From the NCBI GenBank assembly GCA_022730285.1, contig DZCQ01000015.1:1-52529 (forward strand): a stretch of DNA of 52,529 nucleotides, given 5' to 3'. This document shows positions 16,190 to 26,139 of this stretch, in pieces. A program made the position numbers and the translations under genes. The stretch comes from Flavobacterium psychrophilum. Lineage in GTDB: Bacteria; Bacteroidota; Bacteroidia; Flavobacteriales; Flavobacteriaceae. The notes under the pieces were generated by a model, which ran no database searches, had not been told where the DNA came from, and saw nothing but the letters and a program-made list of their open reading frames with translations. Every line of letters starts with the position of its first letter. The stretch's first letter is position 1.

Positions 16190-16935
16190 TAGGTTAAAAG
16201 TAATTGGGTTAAAATATAATTTGCCAAAATAACTACTACCGAAGTCCATACAAAGGACACAGTACTTGCTTTTCCTACCTCTAATGCTCCACCCTTCATA
16301 TAATATCCATGAAAGGAAGGAATTGTTGCAAGTATTAGGGCAAATATAATCGTTTTAATAAAGGCATAAGTTATATGGAATGGTATAAACTCTTTTTGCA
16401 ATCCATCTATAAACTCTATACTGCTACCAAAACCACCATAAACACTAGCTATAAATCCACCTGCAATCCCTAAAAACATAGCAATTCCTATTAAAAATGG
16501 AAAAAAAAGCATAGCTACTATTTTAGGAAAAACTAAATAGTTTAAAGAATTTACACCCATTACCTCTAAAGCATCTATTTGCTCCGTTACACGCATCGTT
16601 CCAATACTAGAAGTAATAAAAGAGCCAACCTTTCCTGCCATAATTATAGATATAAAAGTAGGTGCAAACTCTAAAATAATAGATTGTCTGGTTGCAAAAC
16701 CTATTAAATATTTAGGAATTAACGGATTCGTTAAATTTAAAGCTGTTTGTATTGCAACAACTCCTCCAACAAAAAAGGAAATAAATGCTACAATTCCTAA
16801 CGAATCAATAATTAAGTCATCAATTTCTTTAAAAATAAGCACTCTCATTACAGACCACTTGGTTGGTTTTTTAAAAATTTCGGCAATCATAAGGAAGTAT
16901 TTTCCTATTTGAGATAAATATCGAGTTAGCATCAT
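16189..16935 (-). CDS. mlaE: MlaE-type ABC transporter permease
   Basis: The 248-residue membrane protein belongs to the MlaE/YrbE family: about five hydrophobic helices and the signatures FFVGGVVAIQTALNL, LEFAPTFISIIMAGKVGS and EQIDALEVMGVNSLNYLV. With the ATPase that follows it forms the inner-membrane core of a lipid transporter that keeps outer-membrane asymmetry. Start may be the first or second Met of MMLTRYL. A CAAAAATA at 16952-16959 (minus-strand TATTTTTG) is a possible -7 element. Confidence 0.92.
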   Translation of the reverse strand: MMLTRYLSQIGKYFLMIAEIFKKPTKWSVMRVLIFKEIDDLIIDSLGIVAFISFFVGGVVAIQTALNLTNPLIPKYLIGFATRQSIILEFAPTFISIIMAGKVGSFITSSIGTMRVTEQIDALEVMGVNSLNYLVFPKIVAMLFFPFLIGIAMFLGIAGGFIASVYGGFGSSIEFIDGLQKEFIPFHITYAFIKTIIFALILATIPSFHGYYMKGGALEVGKASTVSFVWTSVVVILANYILTQLLLT

Positions 16936-16980
16936 GATTTAAAAATATAGTCAAAAATAAGAATAAGAGTTGAGTAATGG

Positions 16981-17883
16981 CTAATGTGTTTCATTTTTTT
17001 TAATGTTCACTAATTTTTCTTTCATTTTTTTCCATCGATATTTTCTTATAAAAACTGCTTGCTCATTAGATACTAGCAGTGGTTTTTGAGATAATTTTGC
17101 TTGAAAAAAACCTATTAGATAATCTACAAATAGCTGTGGTTTTCGTTTTTTAAAAGCCAATTTAAAAGAGGCAATAGTGGTAATTAAAAAACCATACCCC
17201 AAGCTATAAAAAGCCTCACCTTGCTTGTATCTAGCAACTTTATTATAGTTAGCTCCTGTTGGTTTTAAATGTTTTACATGCAAACTAGCATCTGTTAGCA
17301 CTTTCCAGTTATAATATTTACACAACAACTCATCTACTGTATCCCACCCCATAGCAGGCTTTAAGCCACCTATTTGCATAAAAGTTTCTTTGCGATATGC
17401 TTTAAATGCACCTCTTATATGATCTTTGTCGGTTAGATTTTCTAAAACCCATTTAGTATTTGGATCTTTCCAATAGTCGCTTTTTATAGTATTTGCAATA
17501 TAGCAAAATCCACCAACCATTCCTATCCTAGCATTAGAATGAAAATGTTTGATTATGGTTTCAAAATAATTTTTAGGAAAAATCAAATCGGCATCAACTT
17601 TTACAATAAAATCATAGTTACCGTCTAAGGTTTCTAACCCTTTATTAAAAGCATTAATTACTTTACTACCTGGCGAATGGACAGAATCGGAAGTGTTATC
17701 AACAAGAGAAATAAATGGGTATTGCTTTTCAAATTCTTGCACAATTTGTGGCGTATTATCCGTAGAATTATCGTTTACCACCACAATTTTTGTAGGCAAA
17801 ACTGTTTGTTCTACTAAAGATTGCAAGGTAAGTTTAATAAAAACTTCTTCGTTATGTGCTGGAATTATTAAGTAGTAAGTCAT
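16981..17883 (-). CDS. Family 2 glycosyltransferase
   Basis: The 300-residue protein opens with the GT2 nucleotide-sugar fold YYLIIPAHNEE, VVVNDNSTDNT and a DxD-type VKVDADL (about 100), then GGLKPAMGWDTVDELL near 190. No transmembrane helix is obvious and the C-terminus is basic, so it probably acts at the cytoplasmic membrane face on polysaccharide or lipid-linked sugars. Donor and acceptor are unknown. TAATTTTG on the minus strand ends 5 bp before the ATG, another near-leaderless arrangement, but without a matching TTG. Confidence 0.88.
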   Translation of the reverse strand: MTYYLIIPAHNEEVFIKLTLQSLVEQTVLPTKIVVVNDNSTDNTPQIVQEFEKQYPFISLVDNTSDSVHSPGSKVINAFNKGLETLDGNYDFIVKVDADLIFPKNYFETIIKHFHSNARIGMVGGFCYIANTIKSDYWKDPNTKWVLENLTDKDHIRGAFKAYRKETFMQIGGLKPAMGWDTVDELLCKYYNWKVLTDASLHVKHLKPTGANYNKVARYKQGEAFYSLGYGFLITTIASFKLAFKKRKPQLFVDYLIGFFQAKLSQKPLLVSNEQAVFIRKYRWKKMKEKLVNIKKNETH

Positions 17884-17957
17884 TGTTGCAAAATTATGCT
17901 TTTTTAAGCAAAAATTGCACTTATTGATAGAATTTAAGTCCTATAAATAAAAAGTAT

Positions 17958-18297
17958 CTATTTTTTTTCTAAAGCTTCTATACGTTTTAATAGTTCTCTA
18001 TTCTGGTTGCTTAATTCTTTAATAGCTTCTATAAAAACGGGGGCAAATTTTGCATAATCTACTGCTTTATAACCTTCGGAGTCTGTTGCCACAAGTTCTG
18101 GAAATATTTTTTCTACTTCTTGTGCAATAACTCCAAGTTGGTGTTTATCCGTAAACCCTCTTTTGTCTTTATAATTTTGGTTATAATCATAACTAATTCC
18201 ACGAATATTTTCTAATTTCGGAAGGGCATTTTCAATATTTTTGATATTATTTTTATATCTAACATCCGATGCGTAAACAGTTCCATTTACTCTAATA
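17958..18297 (-). pseudogene. Headless fragment of a tail-fibre-type protein (peptidase S74 chaperone domain)
   Basis: An open minus-strand frame ends at TAG 17960-17958 and encodes VNGTVYASDVRYKNNI, RGISYDYN, QLGVIAQEVEKIFPELV, YAKFAPVFIEAIKEL and a terminal coiled coil. This is the intramolecular-chaperone (S74) domain found at the C-terminus of tail fibres and of many long secreted Bacteroidota proteins. No start codon precedes it; the frame closes upstream right at the end of the Crp-like fragment. The body of the parent protein is missing, so this is a remnant. Confidence 0.75.
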
Positions 18298-18624
18298 TTA
18301 ATTGTCTTGCATTAATTTTTTAAGAACATGGTATTCAATTTCGTAAAGTACAGTTGGTTCTATAATTTGCACATATTCTGGCAAACTAGAAACTAAATCT
18401 CCTTCCCAAACAAACCACAAGGTACGTTCTTTGTCATTCACTTTATAGTAAGAACGTAAAAGTCCTTTTGCTATAAAATGCATTTTATGTGTATGTGCTT
18501 TTTTGTTTTCAATTAAAAAATCTTTTGGAGAATATTCCACAATTTCCATGTTATCCTCTAATAAAGAAAATGCCTCTGGGGAGAGAGGATATATCTTGTT
18601 TATACATTCTTTGAAGGTAAGCAT
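18298..18624 (-). pseudogene. Truncated Crp/Fnr-family regulator (cyclic-nucleotide-binding half only)
   Basis: Starting at ATG 18624 the 108-residue frame reads MLTFKECINKIYPLSPEAF, FLIENKKAHTHKMHFIAKG, DKERTLWFVWEGDL and QIIEPTVLYEIEY, the N-terminal domain of Flavobacteria Crp/Fnr-like proteins. Family members are about 190 residues. Here around a dozen residues seem missing after SLPEYV, and everything past KKLMQDN, including the helix-turn-helix, is gone. The end coincides with the headless S74 fragment, consistent with one deletion fusing two genes. It cannot bind DNA by itself. Confidence 0.7.
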
Positions 18625-18697
18625 TTTAGTAAAGTTGGAGTTTGTCAAATATACATTTATTTTTGTTACACTTATATTACAATTTCTATATTTTATT

Positions 18698-18731
18698 AAA
18701 AAAGCCATCTCAGTACTGAGATGGCTTTTTT
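18698..18731 (-). terminator. 34-bp perfect palindromic terminator of the large T9SS gene
   Basis: AAAAAAGCCATCTCAGT and its exact complement ACTGAGATGGCTTTTTT are joined without a spacer; in RNA the central four bases form the loop. T runs on both sides make it bidirectional. It sits 23 bp after the stop of the 1235-residue gene and upstream of the Crp-like fragment. Confidence 0.88.
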
Positions 18732-18754
18732 AAAGATTTTTATAAATTTATGTA

Positions 18755-21700
18755 CTAGAAAATAACTTTCTTTACAAAAGTTTCGTTGTTTTCTAGTGTG
18801 ACTTTTATTAATAAAGATTGATTATTTTTTTGTAATGATGTAACCTCAACTTTATTTTCATTACAGTTTTCATTACTTGCTAGCGTTTGTCCTAACACAT
18901 TATATATAACATAACTTTTTATTTTACTAATTCTAGAATTGATGTTAATGCCTTGTGTGTTAGTATATACAATTGTAGAAACTACACTGTCAGTTTTAGT
19001 ATTTAATGCTTCTGTTGTATATCGTAACACAAATCTTGAATTGTTAATTCCTTGATTTGCAGTAAAGCTATACGGATTTGCTCTTAAATCGTGAATAATT
19101 CCAAGTTCTAAATCTTCTAAATAAATGTTTTGTTTTTCTGTTGCAAATAAACCATCTACTTCTCCAATTGCAATAATATAGTTTCCTTGTGTAGCAACTT
19201 TTATTCCCATTGGCACTTTATCAGTAGCATCAAAAGGCACCGTTCTTCCTTGTATTGCCATAGGTTCAGTACCTAATAGAGAATAGAAGTTTTGAGTCGA
19301 TTTATAATCCGTTACCGCATCATACATTCTGTCTCGGCTGTTTGTAGCATTAGAAACATACGCAACCAAAGTTCTAGTAGTTTCGTTGGTAGGGCTAACT
19401 AAATCTAACCAAATACCATTTCGTTCTGTAGTAGCATTTTTGCCTGTTGCTGTTCTGTAAAACTGACTGTTAGAATAAGTTCTACTACGCATTGCATTAT
19501 TAAACAATGCAGTAGAAGTTGCTGCAGCACCTGCATCCATTAAAACAAAGAACCCTTGCCCTGCTCCTACTACACTTAATGTTCCAGCTCCACTTGTAGC
19601 ACCAGCTCCATTTATTGCAACATAATCTCCTGCTGTATAGTTAGAAACAAAATTATCATAAAACGGGTCTGCTGTAGCAGTACTTGGCAACGTACCATGA
19701 GTCCAAACTCTTACAAAACCATCTAATTGTGCATTGGCTGTTAAGAAAGAATTAATGCTAATTGCCGATGGATACGGATTTCCTAATAAGTTCCAATTGT
19801 CATCATCAGCCGTAATGGTTACACCATTGGTTCCAATATAATTTGCTCCTGTATAGCTTCCTCTTGCGATGGAAGGCGTGTAAACACCATTTCTTGGTAC
19901 CCCATTATTAAATGTAGCAGTCCAGCTTTGGTTGGTAGCATTACTAAACCCGTTAGGAGCACGAACTATATATCCTTGTCCTGCCATCATTGTAGTAGAG
20001 GCATTTTGCCAATTTCCTAAACCTCCATTTGGGTTGGCAACTGTTGGGTTCCATAACCAGTGGTAATAAGCTGGTGTGCTTGGTGAAATACTATTGACAT
20101 CAAAACCATTTACTGGCGAAGACCAATACACATAATCTTGTAATTTAACCGATGCAATACGCTCGTACGAAATGTTTCCTGAATTAGCTCCAGCATCATC
20201 TACTTGCACTAACGAACCATTGTTTAAAACCGTAAAGGTTCCGTTATTGGTAATGTTGTGCTGTATTTCTATATAGGTGTTAGCTGTAATAGTAACTGTA
20301 TAAGTAGCATTAATAGTTAAATTACACGCTATGAAACTACCGTTACTTGACGTGTTGTAATTTCCATTAATTATAGCCGACTTCGTTGCGTCTGGAACTC
20401 CATTACTCCATGCCGTACCATTCCAAATGGTTTCGCCTGTTTTGATAATTACTGCGTTAGAGGCAGTGTAGCAATCGGCTCCATTTTCTCTAACTTGGCA
20501 GTAGTATTGGTAATTTTCTAAACCTGTTAAAGCCGATATAGTTAAGTTTGCAGTAGTTACACCACTATAAACTCCTACGTTAGTTAATTCAGACCATGTA
20601 GCACTACCTGGTGCAGCTACATACCATTGGTACGCTAAAGCATTACCTCCTACAAAACCTTCGGTAGCAGTAACTGAAATGGTAGCATTGCTAGAAGTAC
20701 ACGTTAAAGCTAGTGTAGGCTGGTTGGTTACTGCGGGTGGGTTACCTCCTGTTGGAGCAACAGTTCCTGCTGTAGGAATACATTGTCCTGCTGATAAAGG
20801 CGTAGTATCCCAATCTGCGGCATCAAAAGAGGTACGTGCAGTTAATTCCCCTGGTTTTCTTTTCATATAATATCCAGGCCCAGTTGTATAACAATGCACA
20901 TCATCTATTACAACACCACCAGATGTTTGCAATTGAATTTGATCATTTGCATTGAAACCCGCCTTTAATTTACCTTTTTCATAGTTTGGAACGTTATCAT
21001 AACCGCAACTTGCTGTATCAACATACACTACCCCTATAGCTCCAGAAGCAATAGTCCCCGTAAAAACAGGTGCATAATCCACTAAAGCACCGCCATAATT
21101 TCCTGCTCTAAAAATTCTATAATTATCTAAATTAACCGTTGCCGCAGTACCATTGTATATACTTATAAAACCCCCATCGCCCGTTTTTTCATCGTGCAAC
21201 TCATAAATAATTAAATCGCCACTTGCTCCTTGGCAAGATGTATTATCGGCAGTAATTACCGTAAAACTAGAAGTCTTTCTACTACACGGCACATTGTCTT
21301 CTATGGTAATGGCACCTGTAGAAGCACCTGCTGGCACAATTACTTTTAGCACCGTACCCGAAACAATGGTATATGTAGCTGCAATAGAACCAAATTTTAC
21401 ACCTGTTACGTTTGCAAAACCAGTTCCGTTTATGGTAACTTCGGTAGCAACTGGTCCAGAAGAAGGCGTAAAAGAACTTATTGTAGTGGCTGGTGTACAT
21501 GTGGTACCGTTTCCTTCGATGCTAAAATTATAAGGGTTTTCGTCACCATCGTTATTGGCAATAGAAAGTGTAGCAGTTCTTAACCCTGTGGCCGATGGTG
21601 CAAAAGTTATTTCAAAAGTAGTTGTACCCGTTGTTGCGGCTACTGGTGTTGCTGGAGCTACCGAAACACTAAAATCGGCAGCATTAGTACCACTTATAGC

Positions 21701-22462
21701 AACCAATGGCGAGCCTGTTAGGTTTAAAGCACCAGCACCCGTGTTTTGTATGGTAAAGGTTTTGGTAATTGTATTGCCTACCATAGCACTACCAAAACTG
21801 GTATCATCTCCTGCAGTAGGCGTAGTATCGCCATCTGCTATATTTGTAGCGTTTCCTTGTATGTTAATTTCTGGTGGTGTGCTACACGAAGCCGTATGAG
21901 AACCCAAACTTGAAACCGTATCTTGATTAAAAATATCCCACTCGGTAGATAAAGTGGTAAAAGCACCAGCACCAGTGCCTGCTGGATTAACGGTAACCCC
22001 ACCACAAACTGAAGATTTTCTTACTAAGGTTTTATTTAATGTAGTATATCCTGTAGCTGTCCAAGCAGCTCCTGGGTCGTCACCAATTTTACCAAAAATA
22101 TCTACATTTGCACCTGTAGAAATTTTAAATAAAGCAACAGCATCATCTCCGTTAAAATTTACTGCTGCGTTTGTTGTTGTAGTTCCGCTATAAATAGTTG
22201 CTGAAGTATTTTTATAAACTATTACGGCTCCATCTGCTAAGGTACCTGACAACGCTATATCATTTGTAGGTGTTACTGCTCCGTTTGCATAATTTCTAAG
22301 TTTGTAATCCTCTAAATTAACCGATACACCTGTACCGTTATAAATTTCGATGTATTTGTTATCAATAGAACCTTCTACATATTCAGAAATAAAAAGGTCT
22401 GTTGCTTGCCCCCAGCTCAAAGCCGAGAATAACAATGTTAAAAAAAGTAATTTTGTTTTCAT
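18755..22462 (-). CDS. Large cell-surface protein with lamin-tail, choice-of-anchor D and IPT/TIG domains, T9SS sorting signal type C
   Basis: This 1235-residue protein has a signal peptide (1-20), a lamin-tail domain (about 20-190, [20 protein letters not shown]), a choice-of-anchor D Ig-like domain (about 200-315), an IPT/TIG domain (about 325-400), a second lamin-tail domain (about 410-560), an Ig-like segment (about 580-675) and a long C-terminal region with [30 protein letters not shown] and final VKKVIF that fits T9SS sorting signal type C. It should be secreted by the Por system and held at or released from the surface. Lamin-tail proteins often accompany nucleases, but no catalytic domain is visible. 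Its higher GC composition reflects Ala/Thr/Gly-rich repeats. Its own terminator follows. Confidence 0.88.
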   Translation of the reverse strand: MKTKLLFLTLLFSALSWGQATDLFISEYVEGSIDNKYIEIYNGTGVSVNLEDYKLRNYANGAVTPTNDIALSGTLADGAVIVYKNTSATIYSGTTTTNAAVNFNGDDAVALFKISTGANVDIFGKIGDDPGAAWTATGYTTLNKTLVRKSSVCGGVTVNPAGTGAGAFTTLSTEWDIFNQDTVSSLGSHTASCSTPPEINIQGNATNIADGDTTPTAGDDTSFGSAMVGNTITKTFTIQNTGAGALNLTGSPLVAISGTNAADFSVSVAPATPVAATTGTTTFEITFAPSATGLRTATLSIANNDGDENPYNFSIEGNGTTCTPATTISSFTPSSGPVATEVTINGTGFANVTGVKFGSIAATYTIVSGTVLKVIVPAGASTGAITIEDNVPCSRKTSSFTVITADNTSCQGASGDLIIYELHDEKTGDGGFISIYNGTAATVNLDNYRIFRAGNYGGALVDYAPVFTGTIASGAIGVVYVDTASCGYDNVPNYEKGKLKAGFNANDQIQLQTSGGVVIDDVHCYTTGPGYYMKRKPGELTARTSFDAADWDTTPLSAGQCIPTAGTVAPTGGNPPAVTNQPTLALTCTSSNATISVTATEGFVGGNALAYQWYVAAPGSATWSELTNVGVYSGVTTANLTISALTGLENYQYYCQVRENGADCYTASNAVIIKTGETIWNGTAWSNGVPDATKSAIINGNYNTSSNGSFIACNLTINATYTVTITANTYIEIQHNITNNGTFTVLNNGSLVQVDDAGANSGNISYERIASVKLQDYVYWSSPVNGFDVNSISPSTPAYYHWLWNPTVANPNGGLGNWQNASTTMMAGQGYIVRAPNGFSNATNQSWTATFNNGVPRNGVYTPSIARGSYTGANYIGTNGVTITADDDNWNLLGNPYPSAISINSFLTANAQLDGFVRVWTHGTLPSTATADPFYDNFVSNYTAGDYVAINGAGATSGAGTLSVVGAGQGFFVLMDAGAAATSTALFNNAMRSRTYSNSQFYRTATGKNATTERNGIWLDLVSPTNETTRTLVAYVSNATNSRDRMYDAVTDYKSTQNFYSLLGTEPMAIQGRTVPFDATDKVPMGIKVATQGNYIIAIGEVDGLFATEKQNIYLEDLELGIIHDLRANPYSFTANQGINNSRFVLRYTTEALNTKTDSVVSTIVYTNTQGININSRISKIKSYVIYNVLGQTLASNENCNENKVEVTSLQKNNQSLLIKVTLENNETFVKKVIF

Positions 22463-22569
22463 AAAATATAAAAATTAGTAGTTTGTGTAAAAAAAGGCTT
22501 TACAACTAAAAACCAGCGTACAAACATATAAAAAATACCTACTAAAAAAAGTATTTGTACATTATTAAA

Positions 22570-22596
22570 TTGTTAAACCTAAAAAAACTATTTTTG
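22570..22596 (+). promoter_or_regulatory. Probable recX promoter abutting the start codon
   Basis: TATTTTTG at 22589-22596 fits TAnnTTTG; TTG at 22570-22572 is 16 bp upstream, a little short. The recX ATG at 22601 follows after 4 bp, again implying a leaderless mRNA. Confidence 0.4.
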
Positions 22597-22600
22597 TCTT

Positions 22601-23053
22601 ATGCAAGAAGCTATCAAAAAACTAGAACATTATTGTAGCTACCAAGAGCGTTGCCACCAAGAAGTTACTGCCAAGTTGCAAAATATGGCTCTAACCCAAG
22701 AGGAGAAAGACCAGGTGGTGGTACACCTAATAACTACCCTTTTTTTAAACGAAACTCGCTTTGCACGTAGCTACGCTAGAGGGAAGCATCGCATAAAGGG
22801 GTGGGGCAAAATACGCATTGTAAACGAGTTAAAACGGAGAGATATTACACAAACCAATATTACTATTGCGTTGCAAGAAATTCCAGAGAGCGACTATTTA
22901 GAAACATTAAATAAAATAGCCTTGTTACAATGGGAGCATTTGCGAGAGCCTAACTTCTTGAAAAAGAAAAAAAAGTTTTGCGACTACCTAATCCGTAAAG
23001 GGTACGAAAGTACCTTGGTGTATAGCAAATGGCAGGAGCTTAGTATGGAATAG
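22601..23053 (+). CDS. recX: Regulatory protein RecX
   Basis: The 150-residue protein is made of the three-helix repeats of RecX: YCSYQERCHQEVTAKL, VVHLITTLFLNETRFARSY with the conserved KHRIKGWGKIRI, and KKKFCDYLIRKGYESTLVY. RecX caps or inhibits RecA filaments. recA is not nearby, as usual in this phylum. It converges on the ABC permease gene with only 4 bp between the ends, and no terminator fits there. Confidence 0.92.
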   Translation: MQEAIKKLEHYCSYQERCHQEVTAKLQNMALTQEEKDQVVVHLITTLFLNETRFARSYARGKHRIKGWGKIRIVNELKRRDITQTNITIALQEIPESDYLETLNKIALLQWEHLREPNFLKKKKKFCDYLIRKGYESTLVYSKWQELSME

Positions 23054-23057
23054 TGCC

Positions 23058-24314
23058 TTACATACCACTACGAATTGCCTCTACAGGATCTAGCTTGGAG
23101 GCTGCAATGGCTGGCAAAATACCCGAAAGCAAGCCAATAATTGCAGCAAGACTAGTGCCTAAAATAATGTTGCCAAGACTTAGCACAAAATCAAAATCGG
23201 CAACTTGTGAAACTACTACCGCAATAATCCAAACCAAAAACAAACCTATTATTCCGCCAATAACTGCCAAAATAATAGCTTCAAAAAGAAACTGAAACAA
23301 GATAAACGTATTTTTAGCTCCTAACGATTTTTGAATTCCAATTAAATTGGTTCGTTCCTTAACCGAAACAAACATAATATTTGCAATTCCGAAACCACCC
23401 ACTAGAAGCGAAAATCCAGCAATAATCCAGCCAGCAACATTCATAAAGCCGATTATCTCGTCTATCATATCAGTGGCTCCTTTCAGAAAATTAATAAAAA
23501 AATTGTCTGATTGCCCTATTTTTAGTCCACGATAGTTTCTGATTTTTTGTGTTATTTGTGCTTTTAAAGTTTCTGGATCGGCATTTTTAGAAGGTTTTAT
23601 AACCACAATTGGGGTAAAGTTGCTATTGTTGTCTCCAAAAAGGCTTCTAATTTTGTTTACCGTAGGATATATTGCGGTGTCTGGGTTTGGACCAAAGCTT
23701 ATCATTCTGTCGCCTACTTTTTTAAGAACGCCAATTACCCTAAATTTTTGTCCGTATAGGCGAATATTTTTTTCTAACGGATTGACATCTTTAAAAAGTG
23801 TTTTTGCTACTTCATACCCTATTATAATGGTGTTTTCGCCAGAATTTGATTCTTGCTCGTTAAAAAAGCGTCCTTGTGCAAAGTTCATTTTCTCTATATC
23901 CGAAAACTCGTAAGTACACGGAATTACTACTATGGAGCTGGCAATATTATTTTCGAATTTTACGTTTTCTCTGCCTGCAAAAAACTGAAAACATACTTGT
24001 TGCACATCTGTTAAATTGTTTTTTAAAAATCTGTATTCATCGTACTTTACCTTTGGAAATTGTTCCATTTTCCAATTTGGAACATCGCTAGGACCAAAAG
24101 GATATTTAAAGAAAAAAATAGTGCTGTTGTCTAAACTTCCAATATCTCCCTTAATTTTTTTGTCTAAAGAATCGACCGCTGCTAAAACGGCAATAATAGA
24201 AAAAATACCAATAGTTACGCCTAATAGCGAAAGCAAGGTTCGTAGTTTATTAGTTTTTAATGCATTAATTGCAAAATAAAAACTTTCTTTTAATAATCTG
24301 AAGTAGATAATCAT
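23058..24314 (-). CDS. MacB-like ABC transporter permease
   Basis: The 418-residue membrane protein has the MacB/FtsX architecture: first helix after LKTNKLRTLLSLLGVTIGIF, a large periplasmic MacB_PCD domain (about 45-280, with GRFFNEQESNSGENTIIIG and LYGQKFRVIGVLKK), then three helices with the FtsX motif VGGFGIANIMFVSVKERT and the end LDPVEAIRSGM. Such permeases drive mechanotransmission for lipoprotein, peptide or drug export. The cognate ATPase gene is not next to it. The substrate is unknown. Confidence 0.92.
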   Translation of the reverse strand: MIIYFRLLKESFYFAINALKTNKLRTLLSLLGVTIGIFSIIAVLAAVDSLDKKIKGDIGSLDNSTIFFFKYPFGPSDVPNWKMEQFPKVKYDEYRFLKNNLTDVQQVCFQFFAGRENVKFENNIASSIVVIPCTYEFSDIEKMNFAQGRFFNEQESNSGENTIIIGYEVAKTLFKDVNPLEKNIRLYGQKFRVIGVLKKVGDRMISFGPNPDTAIYPTVNKIRSLFGDNNSNFTPIVVIKPSKNADPETLKAQITQKIRNYRGLKIGQSDNFFINFLKGATDMIDEIIGFMNVAGWIIAGFSLLVGGFGIANIMFVSVKERTNLIGIQKSLGAKNTFILFQFLFEAIILAVIGGIIGLFLVWIIAVVVSQVADFDFVLSLGNIILGTSLAAIIGLLSGILPAIAASKLDPVEAIRSGM

Positions 24315-24467
24315 GGTTTAAAGTACATAAAGTTGCTTTTTATTTGTAAAAGATTAAAATTACAAATAGCATTTGGTATTTAGTAGCAAATATTTAATTT
24401 TTGTTACAAAAAAGGATAAAATTAATTAAATAAACTATTTTTGCAAACTATTAACAACACACAATTG

Positions 24468-26000
24468 ATGAATACTACTAAAAAAATCCAATCGGCACTA
24501 ATTTCGGTGTACGACAAAACTGGTTTAGAGCCTATTATAAAGGCTTTGCACGAGCAAGAAGTAACACTTTACTCTACTGGTGGGACAGAAACCTTTATTA
24601 AAAATTTGAATATCCCTGTAATTCCAGTGGAAGACATTACAGAATATCCATCTATCCTTGGAGGACGAGTAAAAACCTTGCACCCAAAAATTTTTGGAGG
24701 CATTTTAAACAGACAAGACAATCCAACCGATGTGTTGCAAATGCAAGAATATGCCATTCCACAAATTGACTTGGTTATAGTCGATTTGTATCCATTTGAA
24801 GAAACTCTGGCTTCTGGAGCCAGCGAAACAGAAATTATTGAAAAAATTGATATTGGAGGTGTTTCCCTTATAAGAGCGGCGGCGAAAAACTTTGCAGATA
24901 CTGTGATAATTCCATCGGTAAAAGAATATGGAATTTTGCTTGATTTTATTACCAAAAATGATGGTAACACAACCTTAGAAGAACGAAAAAAAGTAGCAAC
25001 AAAAGCGTTCAACATCACCTCCCATTACGATACTGCAATATTTAACTATTTTAACAATACACACAATGAAGCTGTTTTAAAAATTAGTCAACAAAACGGA
25101 CAAGTATTGCGTTATGGCGAAAATCCACACCAAAAAGGATTTTTCTTTGGAGATCTAGAAGCAATGTTTACTAAATTACACGGCAAAGAACTATCGTACA
25201 ACAATTTGCTAGACATAGATGCTGCGGTAAATTTGATAAACGAATTTAAAGACGAAAAGCCAACATTTGCCATTTTAAAACACAATAATGCCTGCGGAAT
25301 TGCCACCAGAAGCACCATGAAAGCTGCTTATATTGATGCATTAGCAGGAGATCCAACCTCTGCATTTGGAGGGGTTCTAATTGCTAACGGAAAGATAGAT
25401 TTAGAGACTGCCGAAGAAATAAACAAACTATTTTGCGAAGTAGTAATTGCTACAGAGTATGAAACCACAGCCATCGATTTATTAGAAGAAAAAAAGAATA
25501 GAATTATTTTAGTTCAAAAAACAAATACCTTGCCAGAAACCACTGTTAGAACTTGCTTAAACGGATATTTAGTGCAAGACAAAGACATATTAACCGACAA
25601 AGCAACGCAACTAAAAACAGTAACCACACAACACCCAACAGAAACCGAAGTAGAAGATTTGCTGTTTGCCTCCAAAATATGCAAGCAAACAAAATCAAAT
25701 ACTATTGTTATTGCTAAAAACAAACAGCTAATAGCATCTGGTACAGGACAAACCTCTAGGGTAGATGCATTAAACCAAGCAATTGAAAAAGCATTGCACT
25801 TTGAATTTGATTTAACTGGTGCAGTAATGGCTAGTGATGCCTTTTTCCCTTTTCCAGATTGTGTAGAAATAGCTCATAATGTAGGAATTACAGCCGTTAT
25901 TCAGCCAGGAGGTTCTATTAAAGATGAATTAAGTATTCAGTACTGCAACTTCAATAGCATGGCAATGGTTTTTACTGGAACAAGACATTTTAAGCACTAA
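24468..26000 (+). CDS. purH: Bifunctional AICAR formyltransferase/IMP cyclohydrolase
   Basis: From ATG 24468 the protein has 510 residues. The N-terminal MGS-like IMP cyclohydrolase domain (about 1-190) shows LISVYDKTGLE, YSTGGTETFI, LGGRVKTLHPKIFGGIL and IDIGGVSLIRAAAKN. The AICAR transformylase part has RYGENPHQKG, ILKHNNACGIA, DPTSAFGG, ASDAFFPFPD and the end FTGTRHFKH. It performs the last two steps of purine synthesis. An in-frame TTG at 24441 adds nine residues without conservation and lies in a possible -7 element (TATTTTTG, 24436-24443), so the later ATG is preferred. Confidence 0.97.
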   Translation: MNTTKKIQSALISVYDKTGLEPIIKALHEQEVTLYSTGGTETFIKNLNIPVIPVEDITEYPSILGGRVKTLHPKIFGGILNRQDNPTDVLQMQEYAIPQIDLVIVDLYPFEETLASGASETEIIEKIDIGGVSLIRAAAKNFADTVIIPSVKEYGILLDFITKNDGNTTLEERKKVATKAFNITSHYDTAIFNYFNNTHNEAVLKISQQNGQVLRYGENPHQKGFFFGDLEAMFTKLHGKELSYNNLLDIDAAVNLINEFKDEKPTFAILKHNNACGIATRSTMKAAYIDALAGDPTSAFGGVLIANGKIDLETAEEINKLFCEVVIATEYETTAIDLLEEKKNRIILVQKTNTLPETTVRTCLNGYLVQDKDILTDKATQLKTVTTQHPTETEVEDLLFASKICKQTKSNTIVIAKNKQLIASGTGQTSRVDALNQAIEKALHFEFDLTGAVMASDAFFPFPDCVEIAHNVGITAVIQPGGSIKDELSIQYCNFNSMAMVFTGTRHFKH

Positions 26001-26026
26001 AAAAAACTACAATTTGTAAAAAAATA

Positions 26027-26057
26027 AAATGTATCAAAAAAAAAGTTTGATACATTT
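26027..26057 (+). terminator. Hairpin terminator of purH
   Basis: A 12-bp perfect stem AAATGTATCAAA/TTTGATACATTT surrounds a 7-nt A-rich loop. The T run is short (TTTGTTT), so termination may be partial; the mreB promoter starts only 8 bp further on. Confidence 0.65.
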
Positions 26058-26064
26058 GTTTATT

Positions 26065-26096
26065 TTGAATTAAACCAATTATTTTTTATACTTTTG
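26065..26096 (+). promoter_or_regulatory. Promoter of the mre-rod operon
   Basis: TTG at 26065-26067, a 21-bp spacer and TACTTTTG (26089-26096) followed by C match the Bacteroidota promoter pattern. A leader of about 35-40 nt would precede the mreB ATG at 26140. Confidence 0.6.
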
Positions 26097-26139
26097 CAAT
26101 AAAATAGTCTTTTACTAAAAATTAACCCTTTATAATAAT

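Noticed and set aside
15425..18000. Possible envelope-polysaccharide island (manC, Mla-type ABC genes, glycosyltransferase)
   Set aside because: The genes are in different orientations and belong to different processes; no Wzx/Wzy or further sugar genes are present.
18625..18708. Longer start (18708) for the Crp-like fragment
   Set aside because: The extra 28 residues would be encoded across the terminator palindrome and do not resemble the family N-terminus, which begins at MLTFKEC.
21282..22193. Several open frames on the plus strand (and a third frame) inside the large T9SS gene, rich in Val/Ala/Pro
   Set aside because: They are antisense shadows of a Thr/Ala/Gly-rich coding sequence, lack homology-like features and have no start context or promoter.
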